DNA of 64,000 nucleotides from assembly GCA_964369685.1 (NCBI GenBank), contig CAYJFB010000013.1, positions 1 to 64,000 on the forward strand, in the 5' to 3' direction. Shown one piece after another: positions 53,233 through 62,491 of the stretch. The number at the start of each line of letters is the position of its first letter. The first letter of the stretch is position 1. The notes under the pieces are model-generated. The model was not told the DNA's origin. It did not search any database and worked only from the letters and a program-made list of their open reading frames with translations. Position numbers and translations under genes: made by a program. The DNA comes from Avidesulfovibrio sp964369685 (lineage in GTDB: Bacteria > Desulfobacterota > Desulfovibrionia > Desulfovibrionales > Desulfovibrionaceae).

Positions 53233-55623
53233 TTATCGTTCAAGCAATTTTTTTAGCAAACCTTGCAATTCAAGAGCCATTGCCGACAGTTCGTGCACCG
53301 CTTGAGAGGCTTGATACATACCTGTTGCCGTTGAGCCGGCAATTTGGTTAATTTCATCAATCGACTGATTGATTTCTTCAGAAGTGACGGATTGTTCTTC
53401 GGCAGCGGTCGCAATGCTTGAGATAAGCATGGTGTTGTCTTCAACCAAAGATAAAATTTCCGACAAAGAATTACCGGAAACGGCGGCTAGTTCTGTGGCT
53501 TTACCGGCAAAATTGGTACTTTCGCTCACACGATTGATGTTGATTGTTGTTGTGGCTTGAATACCACGAATGCTATTGCCGACTTCAGTTGTCGCTGTCA
53601 TGGTTTTTTCTGCAAGTTTGCGCACTTCGTCGGCCACAACGGCAAAACCTCGCCCAGCTTCACCTGCGCGTGCCGCTTCAATGGCGGCGTTCAAAGCGAG
53701 AAGGTTTGTTTGATCGGCGATGTCGGAAATGACATCCATGACACTGCCGATACTTTCAGCTTGTTTACCGAGCTGTTGCATATTCTTTTCAAGCTCCAAA
53801 GCCACATCATTGACGCTTTTAATGGCAACCACAACTTGATTGACCAATTCTGCGCCGTCGGTCGCTTTGGTGCGTACATGCCCCGATTGATTGTTGGCCT
53901 CGCCGGCATTGTTGGCAACATTAAGTACCGTTGCATTCATCTCTTCCATGGCCACGGCTGTCGAGGTCACCCGATCGCGTTGGACTTGTGCACCGTTTGA
54001 CACCTCCTCGACTTGTGCCGACAATTGTTTGGAGGCGGTTGCCATGCGTTCGGAAATATTTTGCGCTTGATTGGCTACATCAATGATGGTTCGTTCGGTT
54101 TTTTTGATCTCGGTCAAATCTGTAATCAGCTGTAACACGCACGCCAAGTTTCCTTTTGCATCGGCAAAGGGAATTGCCGTATACGAGATATCCAAAACTT
54201 TACCCGAGGGGCGAGCAGTGGTGAAGCCGGTTGCGGGACGCATGGTGGATATGGCGATATTGAGGGCATCTTTTGGTGTATCAGAGTCATCGCGATTCAT
54301 GAATTGTTTACAGGTTTTGTTGACATAGTCTGTGCCTGCAACATTTTTTGCACATTCATTGAGATACACAATACGTAGTTCTTTATCCAAAACAACAACA
54401 GGGCTTGTCAGCACATTCAGGATATTTTGATATTGTTTTAAGGTGGTGTTTGTGCCTTCAATCAAGCGTGCGTATGTGCCTTGGAATGCTTTGCTGTCTG
54501 CTTGGACTTCAATGTGTCCGCTACGGATATTGTCTTCTACGCGCGTGTATTCTTGCACAATATAGTTCAACGATTCGGGAATTGAACGCAATGCATCGGC
54601 AAGCGTGCCTATTTCGTCATTACGACGTACATCAAGTTGGCCTTCAAGATCACCGTTGGCAATGGCTGTGGCAAAGCGTGCGCCTTTTGCCACAGCAACA
54701 ACGATGGGACGAATCAGCAGAAAGGCCACAACAGCACTTGCAAAAACAGCAATAAATGTTGCATAAACCGAGAGATTGCGTAATGTTGTCAGATCTGAGA
54801 AAATATCTCGTTCTTCTGCTCTTGCAATAACAGTCATGTCACCGCCTGACATTTTTGTGTGGTACGCAATGACCGGATAACCGGCAACATTGACATAATC
54901 AGTGATGCCGTCAGGGCTTTGTGCGATTTCTCTCATTTTTGGTGTTACGCTCAAATCTTCTTTTAAGAGCAAATTTTTGTCGGGATCAAGAACAATGCGT
55001 CCTTTGCCGTCAATGGCAAAGGCATAACCACGTTCACCCACAGCGACACCTCGAAAAACAGTGTCATACACCTTCGCAAATGAAATATCGCCGCTGAGAA
55101 CCCCCACAATGGTACCGTCCATATTTTTAACGGGAAAAACCACGGCCAACAGGACTTCATCGGTAATGGTTGAAAGACGCGGTTCTGTTTTAGGAATGGT
55201 ACCCCTGATGGCGGTTTGAAAATAGTCACGGAACGAAAGATCAAGCCCTACCGCATTGGGATTTGACGAAGCGATAACCATACCTTTTGTATCCATAAGG
55301 TTAAAACCGTTCATCATGGGCAATTCAACAGTGCGTCTTTGCAGCCATGTATTCATGGTCTGCACGGCTTCGTTATTGCGTTGTGTTTGTTCGGAGAAGC
55401 GTGTGATATTGGCGTTTTCGGCGGTCAATTTAATAAAGGTTTCTGTTGTTGTAATGGCGTAGTCAAGCGTGCGTTGCAACGTGACCGTCGTTGCTTGCAT
55501 GGTGTTCAGAGAAGATTCTGTCAGTGATTGCGCCGTCTGTTGATAGGTTAAATAACTCAGTGAACTCATGGACAGAACCAAAATCAACGTGATTGGCAGT
55601 AAGATCTTCTGTAGCAGTTTCAC
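53233..55623 (-). CDS. Cache-domain methyl-accepting chemotaxis protein
   Basis: The receptor of about 796 residues has a first membrane helix (ILLPITLILVLSMSSLSYL), a double-Cache periplasmic sensor (about 40-275, including FNLMDTKGMVIASSNPNAVGLDLSFRDYF), a second helix (about 285-310), HAMP, a PAS domain (VVLDKELRIVYLNECAKN) and the signalling tip IEAARAGEAGRGFAVVADEVRKLAEK. The start is chosen as GTG 55623, since GGAG sits six bases before it; the ATG at 55635 has a poor ribosome site. The ligand is unknown. It lacks a CheB-type pentapeptide tail. Confidence 0.92.
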   Translation of the reverse strand: MKLLQKILLPITLILVLSMSSLSYLTYQQTAQSLTESSLNTMQATTVTLQRTLDYAITTTETFIKLTAENANITRFSEQTQRNNEAVQTMNTWLQRRTVELPMMNGFNLMDTKGMVIASSNPNAVGLDLSFRDYFQTAIRGTIPKTEPRLSTITDEVLLAVVFPVKNMDGTIVGVLSGDISFAKVYDTVFRGVAVGERGYAFAIDGKGRIVLDPDKNLLLKEDLSVTPKMREIAQSPDGITDYVNVAGYPVIAYHTKMSGGDMTVIARAEERDIFSDLTTLRNLSVYATFIAVFASAVVAFLLIRPIVVAVAKGARFATAIANGDLEGQLDVRRNDEIGTLADALRSIPESLNYIVQEYTRVEDNIRSGHIEVQADSKAFQGTYARLIEGTNTTLKQYQNILNVLTSPVVVLDKELRIVYLNECAKNVAGTDYVNKTCKQFMNRDDSDTPKDALNIAISTMRPATGFTTARPSGKVLDISYTAIPFADAKGNLACVLQLITDLTEIKKTERTIIDVANQAQNISERMATASKQLSAQVEEVSNGAQVQRDRVTSTAVAMEEMNATVLNVANNAGEANNQSGHVRTKATDGAELVNQVVVAIKSVNDVALELEKNMQQLGKQAESIGSVMDVISDIADQTNLLALNAAIEAARAGEAGRGFAVVADEVRKLAEKTMTATTEVGNSIRGIQATTTININRVSESTNFAGKATELAAVSGNSLSEILSLVEDNTMLISSIATAAEEQSVTSEEINQSIDEINQIAGSTATGMYQASQAVHELSAMALELQGLLKKLLER

Positions 55624-55724
55624 AAAAAACTCCATTTGTAACTTTTTTTCACAAGATGTTTCATAAAGAATGTTCGGCATCTTACAAAAAAACTTTAGTC
55701 GGTGATATTTTGAAAAACAAGTCA

Positions 55725-55760
55725 GACACCACAAAGCATCAGTAACGATGTTGTGGTGTC
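55725..55760 (-). terminator. Terminator of the proA-nadD transcript
   Basis: GACACCACAA (55725-55734) pairs with TTGTGGTGTC (55751-55760), with a further inner pairing of GCATC/GATG, followed on the minus strand by a T-rich stretch. Confidence 0.7.
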
Positions 55761-55820
55761 TTCTTGTCTATATTGTTATTGCTTCCTTAAAAAGGATTTT
55801 AAAAGGTGCAAAGGCGGGGG

Positions 55821-56528
55821 TTATATGTTTTTTGCTTTACGCCAACAGGTTTCAATCTCTTCTGCATATTGACTCATAAAGTCTAACACTGTGTCGGGTA
55901 TGAGATGACGCAGATTTGAACCGCGCAACCAACGTTGACGTAAATCAGAAGCACTGATTTCTAAGCGTGGCAGAGGTAAAAAACAACACCGATGTGTTCC
56001 GCCTGTGATACAAGGCATGAGGGTCTCCAACCCGTCCGCGATTTCGGTAAGGGGATGAATATCGGATTGTGGCCATAGCCGATGGATGGTTTGCACAAAG
56101 AGTGTGCTGTCAACCCCCGAACGCGGGACAATGACAAGATCGGTCATGCCGGGAAGTTCTCTGCCTCGAAACCATTGATCCAATGTCGCAAAATCCTCAT
56201 CACCAAGAATAAATATTGAATTAAATTTATTCTTGTCCTTCCATGCTTCGATCAAATTCCATGTGTATGAAGGGAAGGATAAATCGGCTTCTATTTCATT
56301 GACTGTAATTTTTGCAAGATCGTTAACAGCAAGATGCAACATGGCGGCACGTTGTTCAAATGGCAAAAGGCCAAATGGTGTTTTGTGTGGTGGGACAGCA
56401 CAAGGGATCAATTCGACACGTTCCAACTGCAAAAGCTCACACACTTCAAGAGCCAAACGCACATGTCCTATATGAACAGGATTGAAAGTGCCGCCCAAGA
56501 GACCGACAGAAGGTTTTTTGATGCTCAC
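55821..56528 (-). CDS. nadD: Nicotinate-nucleotide adenylyltransferase
   Basis: NadD adenylates nicotinate mononucleotide in NAD synthesis. The 235-residue protein has the nucleotidyltransferase motifs GLLGGTFNPVHIGHVRLALEV (with HxGH) and the C-terminal ISASDLRQRWLRG (IS[AS]T/S-x-I/L-R). The start is GTG 56528, overlapping the proA stop (GTGA), rather than the longer frame to 56567. It is the second gene of the proA-nadD operon. Confidence 0.94.
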   Translation of the reverse strand: MSIKKPSVGLLGGTFNPVHIGHVRLALEVCELLQLERVELIPCAVPPHKTPFGLLPFEQRAAMLHLAVNDLAKITVNEIEADLSFPSYTWNLIEAWKDKNKFNSIFILGDEDFATLDQWFRGRELPGMTDLVIVPRSGVDSTLFVQTIHRLWPQSDIHPLTEIADGLETLMPCITGGTHRCCFLPLPRLEISASDLRQRWLRGSNLRHLIPDTVLDFMSQYAEEIETCWRKAKNI

Positions 56529-57829
56529 GAACGAACCTGCCCTTGTCCAAGAACAACAAATTTGCACGTTGTCAGTTCATGTACGCCCATGGGGCCGTAG
56601 GCATGGAGTTTTGAGGTACTGATCCCTATTTCAGCACCGAGTCCGAGTTGTCCACCGTCGTTAAAGCGTGTGGAGGCATTGACCATAACAGCCGAGGCGT
56701 CTGCTTCACGCACAAAACGCATGGCGTTGGTGTGATTGGCAGTACAAATAACTTCTGTATGGTGCGATCCGTATTGTGCAATGTGTTCCAAAGCCTGTTC
56801 GAGGGAGTCAACCACACGTACAGCAAGAATATAATCATGAAATTCGTATCCGCAATCTTCAGGTTGTAAAGCCACGGCTGTACGTCCCAAAAGCGGTAAA
56901 GCCACCGGACAAGCACGAAATTGGACATCGACAGAGCCCAAACGTTCTGCAATCATTGGCAGAAAGGTTTCAGCCACCGCGCGATGTACAAGCAGACATT
57001 CCAGAGCATTACAGACGCCCGGGCGTTGTACTTTACCGTTAAAGGTCAATTCGACAGCCATGTCAAGGTCGGCACTTTCATCAACAAATTGATGGCACAC
57101 ACCCATAAAATGTTTTAAAACAGGCATGGTCGCCTCAGCACAAACCCTACGAACCAAGGTTTCGCCACCGCGCGGAATTAACACGTCAATATAGCGATCC
57201 ATCGTGCAGAGTGCAGAGATAACGGCTCTATCTGTATTTTCAACGACTTGTACAGCGTCGTCGGGAAGGTTGGCTTCATTCAAGGCTTGCCGCAACAAGG
57301 CTGCCAAGGCCATATTTGAATGTCGCGCTTCGGATCCGCCGCGCAAAATAACGGCATTGCCTGCTTTGAGACACAAGATCGCGGCATCAATCGTCACATT
57401 GGGGCGCGATTCATAAATCATGGCAACAACACCTAAAGGCACGCGCATACGACCGACAAGCAACCCGTTTGGGCGTTGCCATTGTTCGTCTGTAGCTCCA
57501 ACAGGGTCAGAGGCTTCGGCAACCTGTTCACACGCTTTGGCCATTTCTTCAATGAGTGTAGGGTTCAGGGTCAAGCGATCAAGGCGCGGGGTATCCATCT
57601 TCGCTGTGCGTGCCGCTTCAAGATCTTTGTTGTTGGCTGCGATCACGTGATCTTGTTTGGCGCGTAAAAGAGCGGCAAGGCGGTGCAGAGCTTGATGTTT
57701 CGCCATGGGGGATGCGGCAGCCATACGCCGTGAAGCTTGTAGGGCTCTTTCACCCATGGCGTTCATGTGTTGCAATAAAAGCGGATCAAGCGTTGACGAA
57801 GCAGGGCTTCCGATTTGAACATGATTCAT
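56525..57829 (-). CDS. proA: Gamma-glutamyl phosphate reductase
   Basis: ProA reduces gamma-glutamyl phosphate to the semialdehyde in proline synthesis. The 434-residue product has an aldehyde-dehydrogenase fold with RMRVPLGVVAMIYESRPNVTIDAAILCLKAGNAVILRGGSEA and VDVLIPRGGETLV; the catalytic Cys lies in RPGVCNALECLLVH. ATG 57829 has AAGGAG upstream; the longer frame from 57928 is not needed. Its stop overlaps the nadD start. proB is not seen nearby. Confidence 0.96.
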   Translation of the reverse strand: MNHVQIGSPASSTLDPLLLQHMNAMGERALQASRRMAAASPMAKHQALHRLAALLRAKQDHVIAANNKDLEAARTAKMDTPRLDRLTLNPTLIEEMAKACEQVAEASDPVGATDEQWQRPNGLLVGRMRVPLGVVAMIYESRPNVTIDAAILCLKAGNAVILRGGSEARHSNMALAALLRQALNEANLPDDAVQVVENTDRAVISALCTMDRYIDVLIPRGGETLVRRVCAEATMPVLKHFMGVCHQFVDESADLDMAVELTFNGKVQRPGVCNALECLLVHRAVAETFLPMIAERLGSVDVQFRACPVALPLLGRTAVALQPEDCGYEFHDYILAVRVVDSLEQALEHIAQYGSHHTEVICTANHTNAMRFVREADASAVMVNASTRFNDGGQLGLGAEIGISTSKLHAYGPMGVHELTTCKFVVLGQGQVRS

Positions 57830-57978
57830 TGCGTGTATCTCCTTCAAACAGAGCTTTATGTCGTTGTGTAAAAATGCACAGCATGTATGGCTTGAATATA
57901 TGGATTTTTGTTGAAAGCGCAAGTTCACCGTATTTGTTATGCTTGAGTTGGCATGTTGTGCTGTTTCTTGTGGTGTGT

Positions 57979-58006
57979 TATAATATATTTAATGGGATAT
58001 ATTATA
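57979..58006. promoter_or_regulatory. Perfect AT-rich inverted repeat upstream of ychJ-like gene
   Basis: TATAATATAT (57979-57988) and ATATATTATA (57997-58006) flank an 8-base centre, about 100 bases before the ychJ-like ATG and 150 before proA on the other strand. It could be an operator or promoter region serving either gene. Confidence 0.4.
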
Positions 58007-58106
58007 ATGAATATTTATTTTGAGGCTTGACAAAGAGCGCAGGAAACTTTGTAAAGAACTGCACCCAAAAATATTCGGTGTACTTTTTTTGTTGGAGGAT
58101 GATTTC

Positions 58107-58598
58107 ATGGCGATGTGTTATTGTGGTTCGGAGCGTGATTATGACGCGTGTTGCGGTTTGTATGTGAGCGGTGCGGCTCAGGCGCCTACAGCGGAAGCAT
58201 TGATGCGTGCGCGATACAGCGCACATTGTGTGGGCGATTTTGACTATCTTGATGCCAGTGTTCACCCCGATGTGCGTGACGCGAGCGACCATGAGGCCAT
58301 GCGTCAATGGTCTGAAGCGGTTGAATGGCAAGGGCTTGAAATCGTTTCGATTTCAGGCGGACAAGAAAACGATGAATATGGCAAAGTCAGCTTTATCGCA
58401 CATTATGCCGTGCAAGGTATGCCGCAAAAACTTCAAGAAGACGCCGAATTTAAAAAAGAGCATGGACAATGGTTTTATGTCGACGGCTTCGTGCACGGTC
58501 AAGAACCCGTGCGTCGGGAAACGCCGAAAGTCGGTCGCAACGAACCCTGCCCTTGCGGCAGCGGTAAAAAATTTAAAAAGTGTTGTGCTCAAAAATAA
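58107..58598 (+). CDS. ychJ: YchJ family protein with N- and C-terminal SEC-C motifs
   Basis: The 163-residue product begins MCYCGSERDYDACCG and ends VGRNEPCPCGSGKKFKKCC, the two SEC-C zinc motifs of YchJ. The middle part is an NTF2-like fold (TAEALMRARYSAHCVGDFDYLDASVHPD). Biochemical function is not established for the family. GGAGG lies nine bases before ATG 58107. Confidence 0.9.
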   Translation: MAMCYCGSERDYDACCGLYVSGAAQAPTAEALMRARYSAHCVGDFDYLDASVHPDVRDASDHEAMRQWSEAVEWQGLEIVSISGGQENDEYGKVSFIAHYAVQGMPQKLQEDAEFKKEHGQWFYVDGFVHGQEPVRRETPKVGRNEPCPCGSGKKFKKCCAQK

Positions 58599-58699
58599 TG
58601 TTTTTTGAGGGGGGGAAGCGCTTTTTCTTAATAAAAAATACTTTTTTGAGAAACGGTTCTGTAAGGCGAGCGTTCCCTTCCCAAAAAAGGAACACGTAC

Positions 58700-58969
58700 T
58701 CAATGTTTCTGTTCCTGTTTGCCGGTTGAGCATTCACAGGTTGGATATATTGTCTCATTGTTTTGACAGTGACAAGGGACTGCAAACGAGGTGTGTGAGA
58801 TGGCGTGTTCTTGAGATGATCTTTCTTGCTCTTGAGTTGTCGTGGGGCTACAGGAAGCACAAGAACTGCACCCTATACACTGTACACCTTTTTTCTTTTG
58901 CCTAATGATATAATTAAAAACCAAAAAGAAAATAACAAACAATATCAAAAGAACAATAACGTCAGACAT
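58700..58969 (-). CDS. FeoB-associated Cys-rich membrane protein
   Basis: The 89-residue product has one N-terminal membrane helix (SDVIVLLILFVIFFLVFNYII) and a Cys-rich tail (QCIGCSSCASCS, CHCQ, CEC), the pattern of small proteins that accompany FeoB. It may dock iron or a redox partner at the ferrous transporter. GGAGG precedes ATG 58969. It follows feoB on the same strand. Confidence 0.85.
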   Translation of the reverse strand: MSDVIVLLILFVIFFLVFNYIIRQKKKGVQCIGCSSCASCSPTTTQEQERSSQEHAISHTSFAVPCHCQNNETIYPTCECSTGKQEQKH

Positions 58970-59026
58970 GACAAGGCCTCCTTTTTTGTATAAAGCAGAG
59001 TATAAAAAGATGAAGAATTTCTCATG

Positions 59027-59063
59027 ACGAACTCCCCCATTCCTGAGCAATGAGGGAGTTCGT
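59027..59063 (-). terminator. Hairpin between feoB and the Cys-rich gene
   Basis: ACGAACTCCC (59027-59036) pairs with GGGAGTTCGT (59054-59063), and CAT/ATG extends the stem inwards. It stands between the two feo genes and may attenuate the downstream one. Confidence 0.55.
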
Positions 59064-59101
59064 TAACATGTAAAAACAAGACACGCAGAATAATTCTATC
59101 G

Positions 59102-61108
59102 CTATCGTGTTGCCGTCGCCAAACGTTTTGTCTCAGATTCTTCATTCCCTTGTTTGATCAAATATCCCAACAAGCCGATTAATAGAGCCGTAACAATCAA
59201 GCCCGGGAAGAATGCCGTTCCGAGAGTACCGGTTGTAAACAATGTGCCGAATTGGTAGACAAAAAAGGCAACAACAAAACCTGTGGCAAATTGTAAACCA
59301 ATGCCTGCAAAGAGCCATTTTCTGTTTTCCATCTCTGCGTTCATGGCACCGATGGCAGCAAAACACGGCGGTGTAAACAAATTAAACATCAAATACGCAA
59401 GTGCGGCAATTTGTGTCAAGCCCATAACATCGGCAACAGAAGCAGCACCGCTCACAAGAGCGAGTTCTTCGGTATCAATGAAATTGGTCACTCCGTATAC
59501 AACAGCCAATGTGCCCACAACATTTTCTTTGGCAATAAAGCCTGTAATGGCAGCCGCAGCAAGTTGCCATACGCCAAACCCCAAAGGCAATAACAACCAT
59601 GCAAAAGGACTCGAAATACCGGCCAAAATACTGGTGTTTTCTGCTCCTTCGGCAATAACATTCAGACTAAAATCAAAAGTTTGCATAATATGTACGGCAG
59701 CATTGCAAATAAGAATGATCGTTGCCGCTTTGATTACAAAGGCTTTACCGCGAGAAAGCATGGAGAGCGTGGCTCTGCCAAGGCTTGGCCATTGATATTC
59801 GGGCAGCTCCATAATGAAAAATGAACGCGCATATTTTTCACCGGTGATCCGCATGATGCAAAACGCACTGAACACAATCAAAGCAATACCCGTAAAATAC
59901 ATTAACGTCCCAACCCAAGGCGCATCAGCAAAAAAGACTCCTGCAAAAAGCGCAATAACAGGCAGTTTTGCACCGCAAGGCATAAAGGGTGTCAACATGG
60001 CCGTTGTTCTGCGTTGACGTTCGTTTCTGATGGTTCTTGTTGCCATAACACCCGGGATGGCACAGCCTGTCCCGATAACCATAGGAATAATCGACTTACC
60101 CGAAAGACCGACAACCTTGAGAAAACGATCCATAACAATGGCAACCCGTGCCATGTAGCCGCAATCTTCAAGCAAGGCTAACAAGAAAAACATCACCATA
60201 ATAAGCGGTAAGAAACCGACAACAGCACCCACACCGCCAATAATACCGTCAAGCAATAACGAACTGAGGAACGGTGAAACGTCTTCACCAAGCTGTTCGG
60301 CAACTACTTCATAGAATAAATCGATATACCCAACCAAGAAATCGGCAATCAGTGTTCCCAATGTGGTTTGTGATATATAAAACACACACCACATCACCAA
60401 GGCAAAAATCGGAATACCAAGCCACTTGTGTGCAAGGATGCGATCCATGGCGTCTTGTGTGGTTTGCGCGTTACTGTTTGTTGTACGTTTTTCAACGTTT
60501 GTAACCAGCGCCGTAACAAAATCAAAGCGCTTGAGATCGGCAGCCTTCACGGAGTCTTCATCAGCAAGATTGATATTCTCATATGTAAAAGGTGCTTTCT
60601 GTGTTGTGTCTTTGACGGCTATGGTTGCTTTGATCAGTTCTTGTAAACCGTTGTTCGTTGCTGAATTCGATACCGTTTGGATGACAGGGCAACCTAAAGA
60701 TTCAGAAAGTTCTTGAATATTAATATGAATATTCTTTTTTTCATTCAAGTCGGATTTATTGAGCGCAACAACCACAGGAATACCGAGTTCAAGCAATTGT
60801 GTTGTAAAAAAGAGCGAACGGCTTAAATTGGTGGCGTCGACAATATTAATGATTACATCGGGATTTTCTGTCTGTACAAATTGCTTTGTAATGTTTTCTT
60901 CAGATGTAAACGGTGACATGGAATAGGCACCGGGCAAATCAACGGCGATGTGTGTTTCATTACCGTCATACAATGCATGTTTAATATTCCCTTCTTTTTT
61001 GTCAACAGTAACCCCTGCCCAGTTACCGACTTTTTCAATTTTTCCTGTGATGGCATTAAACAGCGTGGTTTTACCGCTATTTGGGTTGCCTGTTAAAGCG
61101 ATGCGCAT
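59102..61108 (-). CDS. feoB: Ferrous iron transporter FeoB
   Basis: FeoB imports Fe2+ across the inner membrane. The 668-residue protein has an N-terminal G domain (GNPNSGKTT at residues 7-15, DLPGAYSM as G3, NKSDLN as G4) and a membrane part of about ten helices with IGTGCAIPGVMATRTIRNERQRRTTAM and MPCGAKLPVIALFAGVFF, containing the metal-path cysteine. It is shorter than E. coli FeoB (773) but typical for this group. AAGGAG precedes the ATG. A Fur-like box lies about 90 bases upstream. feoA is a separate gene upstream on the same strand. Confidence 0.97.
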   Translation of the reverse strand: MRIALTGNPNSGKTTLFNAITGKIEKVGNWAGVTVDKKEGNIKHALYDGNETHIAVDLPGAYSMSPFTSEENITKQFVQTENPDVIINIVDATNLSRSLFFTTQLLELGIPVVVALNKSDLNEKKNIHINIQELSESLGCPVIQTVSNSATNNGLQELIKATIAVKDTTQKAPFTYENINLADEDSVKAADLKRFDFVTALVTNVEKRTTNSNAQTTQDAMDRILAHKWLGIPIFALVMWCVFYISQTTLGTLIADFLVGYIDLFYEVVAEQLGEDVSPFLSSLLLDGIIGGVGAVVGFLPLIMVMFFLLALLEDCGYMARVAIVMDRFLKVVGLSGKSIIPMVIGTGCAIPGVMATRTIRNERQRRTTAMLTPFMPCGAKLPVIALFAGVFFADAPWVGTLMYFTGIALIVFSAFCIMRITGEKYARSFFIMELPEYQWPSLGRATLSMLSRGKAFVIKAATIILICNAAVHIMQTFDFSLNVIAEGAENTSILAGISSPFAWLLLPLGFGVWQLAAAAITGFIAKENVVGTLAVVYGVTNFIDTEELALVSGAASVADVMGLTQIAALAYLMFNLFTPPCFAAIGAMNAEMENRKWLFAGIGLQFATGFVVAFFVYQFGTLFTTGTLGTAFFPGLIVTALLIGLLGYLIKQGNEESETKRLATATR

Positions 61109-61198
61109 GGGTGCTCCTTCGTCGATTCACATGTAAAAAGGTAAATACAAAAAATATGAGTAAGTAACCACAAAAAATAAAGACGGATTTTTCAAAAA

Positions 61199-61213
61199 TG
61201 AAATTCATTTTCA
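61199..61213 (-). promoter_or_regulatory. Fur box upstream of feoB
   Basis: TGAAATTCATTTTCA matches the 7-1-7 motif proposed for Desulfovibrio Fur (TGAAAAT-N-ATTTTCA) with one mismatch, and a 17-base perfect palindrome (AAAATGAAATTCATTTT) overlaps it. Flanking arms AATAAAGAcGG/CCGTTCTTTATT could also pair. Confidence 0.65.
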
Positions 61214-61283
61214 ATAAAAGCCGTTCTTTATTATGCCTAAAAAACTTTGCACAAAAGCTCATTAAGCTAAAAAATCATCCGAC

Positions 61284-61314
61284 AAAAGATGTTTTCTTTA
61301 GAAAAACATCTTTT
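61284..61314 (-). terminator. Rho-independent terminator-like hairpin after feoA
   Basis: AAAAGATGTTTT (61284-61295) pairs perfectly with AAAACATCTTTT (61303-61314), 64 bases past the feoA stop on the minus strand. Confidence 0.7.
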
Positions 61315-61377
61315 GCAATCAGATGAAACAGTACTCTTTTCAGACAGACAGTATGAAAATTTTTTGGGATAAAGACA

Positions 61378-61671
61378 CTACACAAGAATTGCTCGCGCCA
61401 AATCTTCATCTATGCTGTAACGTGCGTCTTTTATGGCGACAATCACATTGCCGTGCAAGCGTGAAATCACAGTCACAGTTTGCCCTTCATAGCAGCCCAA
61501 AGAGAATAAAAAGCGACTCATCTCTTCGTCACCGTCTGTTTGTACAGCTTTGACCAAGTATTCTTTATTGACAATACCCTCAGCCAAGTTTGTTACTTTT
61601 TTTACAAATAGGCTTTCAGACGGCATAGACGGACTCGTTGTTGTTATAAAATCGTGTTCTGTGGCTTCCAT
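61378..61671 (-). CDS. feoA: FeoA-domain iron transport protein
   Basis: The 97-residue product has a C-terminal FeoA SH3-like domain (SRFLFSLGCYEGQTVTVISRLHGNVIVAIKDARYSIDEDLARAILV), with the typical G-x-x-x-G-x-x-V core. FeoA is thought to support FeoB. About 20 residues precede the domain. ATG 61671 is chosen because GGGAG lies close upstream; the longer frame from 61710 is less likely. It is separated from feoB by 269 bases with a terminator-like hairpin and a Fur box, so the two may be transcribed separately. Confidence 0.85.
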   Translation of the reverse strand: MEATEHDFITTTSPSMPSESLFVKKVTNLAEGIVNKEYLVKAVQTDGDEEMSRFLFSLGCYEGQTVTVISRLHGNVIVAIKDARYSIDEDLARAILV

Positions 61672-62105
61672 GCTGGCTCCCGAAGCGTTGTGTTGCCCAC
61701 ACAAGATCATTCAATATGTTTTTCGCTTGTCTCTTCATCAGACATGACTGACTTTTTCATTAATGCATATCAAAAAGCATAGACACACTTTATCGTTTGT
61801 GCATCCTTCTTGACGCAAGACAACAGTCGTCAATTGGCGACACTTTTTTGAGATAGTGAAATAAAATATCTCATTATCCTTTGATATTGAGTATCATAGT
61901 CGGACTGCTCTTATCTGTCAACAGTTTTATGTATTTACCAATCACTATTCAAAAAAAAGATATGGGAACAGAAAGAATGGTTTTATATGTGAAAAATGAC
62001 TTGCTTTTTTATGTAGGCTGTGGCAAAAATTTGTGTTCATTATGCTTTGGGTGTACCAAAGCGCGTTGGAACAGAGTACGTTTCGATTTTTTCAGGAGTT
62101 GTATC
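61672..62105. other. 434-base gap between feoA and rpmI
   Basis: No gene is seen; infC, which normally stands before rpmI, is absent. The gap holds a Fur-like box (61882-61896) and the presumed rpmI-rplT promoter and leader. CAGGAG lies 7 bases before the rpmI ATG. Confidence 0.6.
61882..61896. promoter_or_regulatory. Fur-like box upstream of feoA
   Basis: TGATATTGAGTATCA is a 7-1-7 dyad (one mismatched pair) like the general Fur core TGATAAT-N-ATTATCA, about 210 bases upstream of feoA on the minus strand. The distance is long for a direct operator. Confidence 0.4.
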
Positions 62106-62303
62106 ATGCCTAAAATGAAGACCAGAAGTTGTGCTGCCAAGCGGTTTTCGACAACCGGCAGTGGCAAATTTAAGCGTCGTAAACAAAACCTGCGTCACAT
62201 TCTGACCAAAAAGAATGCCAAACGGAAAATGCGTTTGGGTCAAGGCGCTTTGGTTGATTCGACCAACGTCAAGGCTGTGAAACGGATGCTTCCTTACGCA
62301 TAA
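62106..62303 (+). CDS. rpmI: 50S ribosomal protein L35
   Basis: The 65-residue basic protein (PKMKTRSCAAKRFSTTGSGKFKRRK...RKMRLGQGALVDSTNVKAVKRMLPYA) is L35 at full length. ATG 62106 has CAGGAG upstream. rplT follows after an unusually long 188-base spacer, which may carry the L20-responsive leader. Confidence 0.96.
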   Translation: MPKMKTRSCAAKRFSTTGSGKFKRRKQNLRHILTKKNAKRKMRLGQGALVDSTNVKAVKRMLPYA

Positions 62304-62491
62304 TTTTTGTTTTGCGTAGTTGAGGGTGAGTGTTTTTTATCTCACCGTGCATCTTTTTTTATGATCTATATATTGTATATGATCTGCCCATCATTCTATC
62401 GTGTTCGGCTGGCTTTAATCTCCGCCTCGTCGAACCATTGCGAGTAAAAGTTCTTGTTAGGTCTTGTTACTCTGCATTGAAGGAGTTTTCC

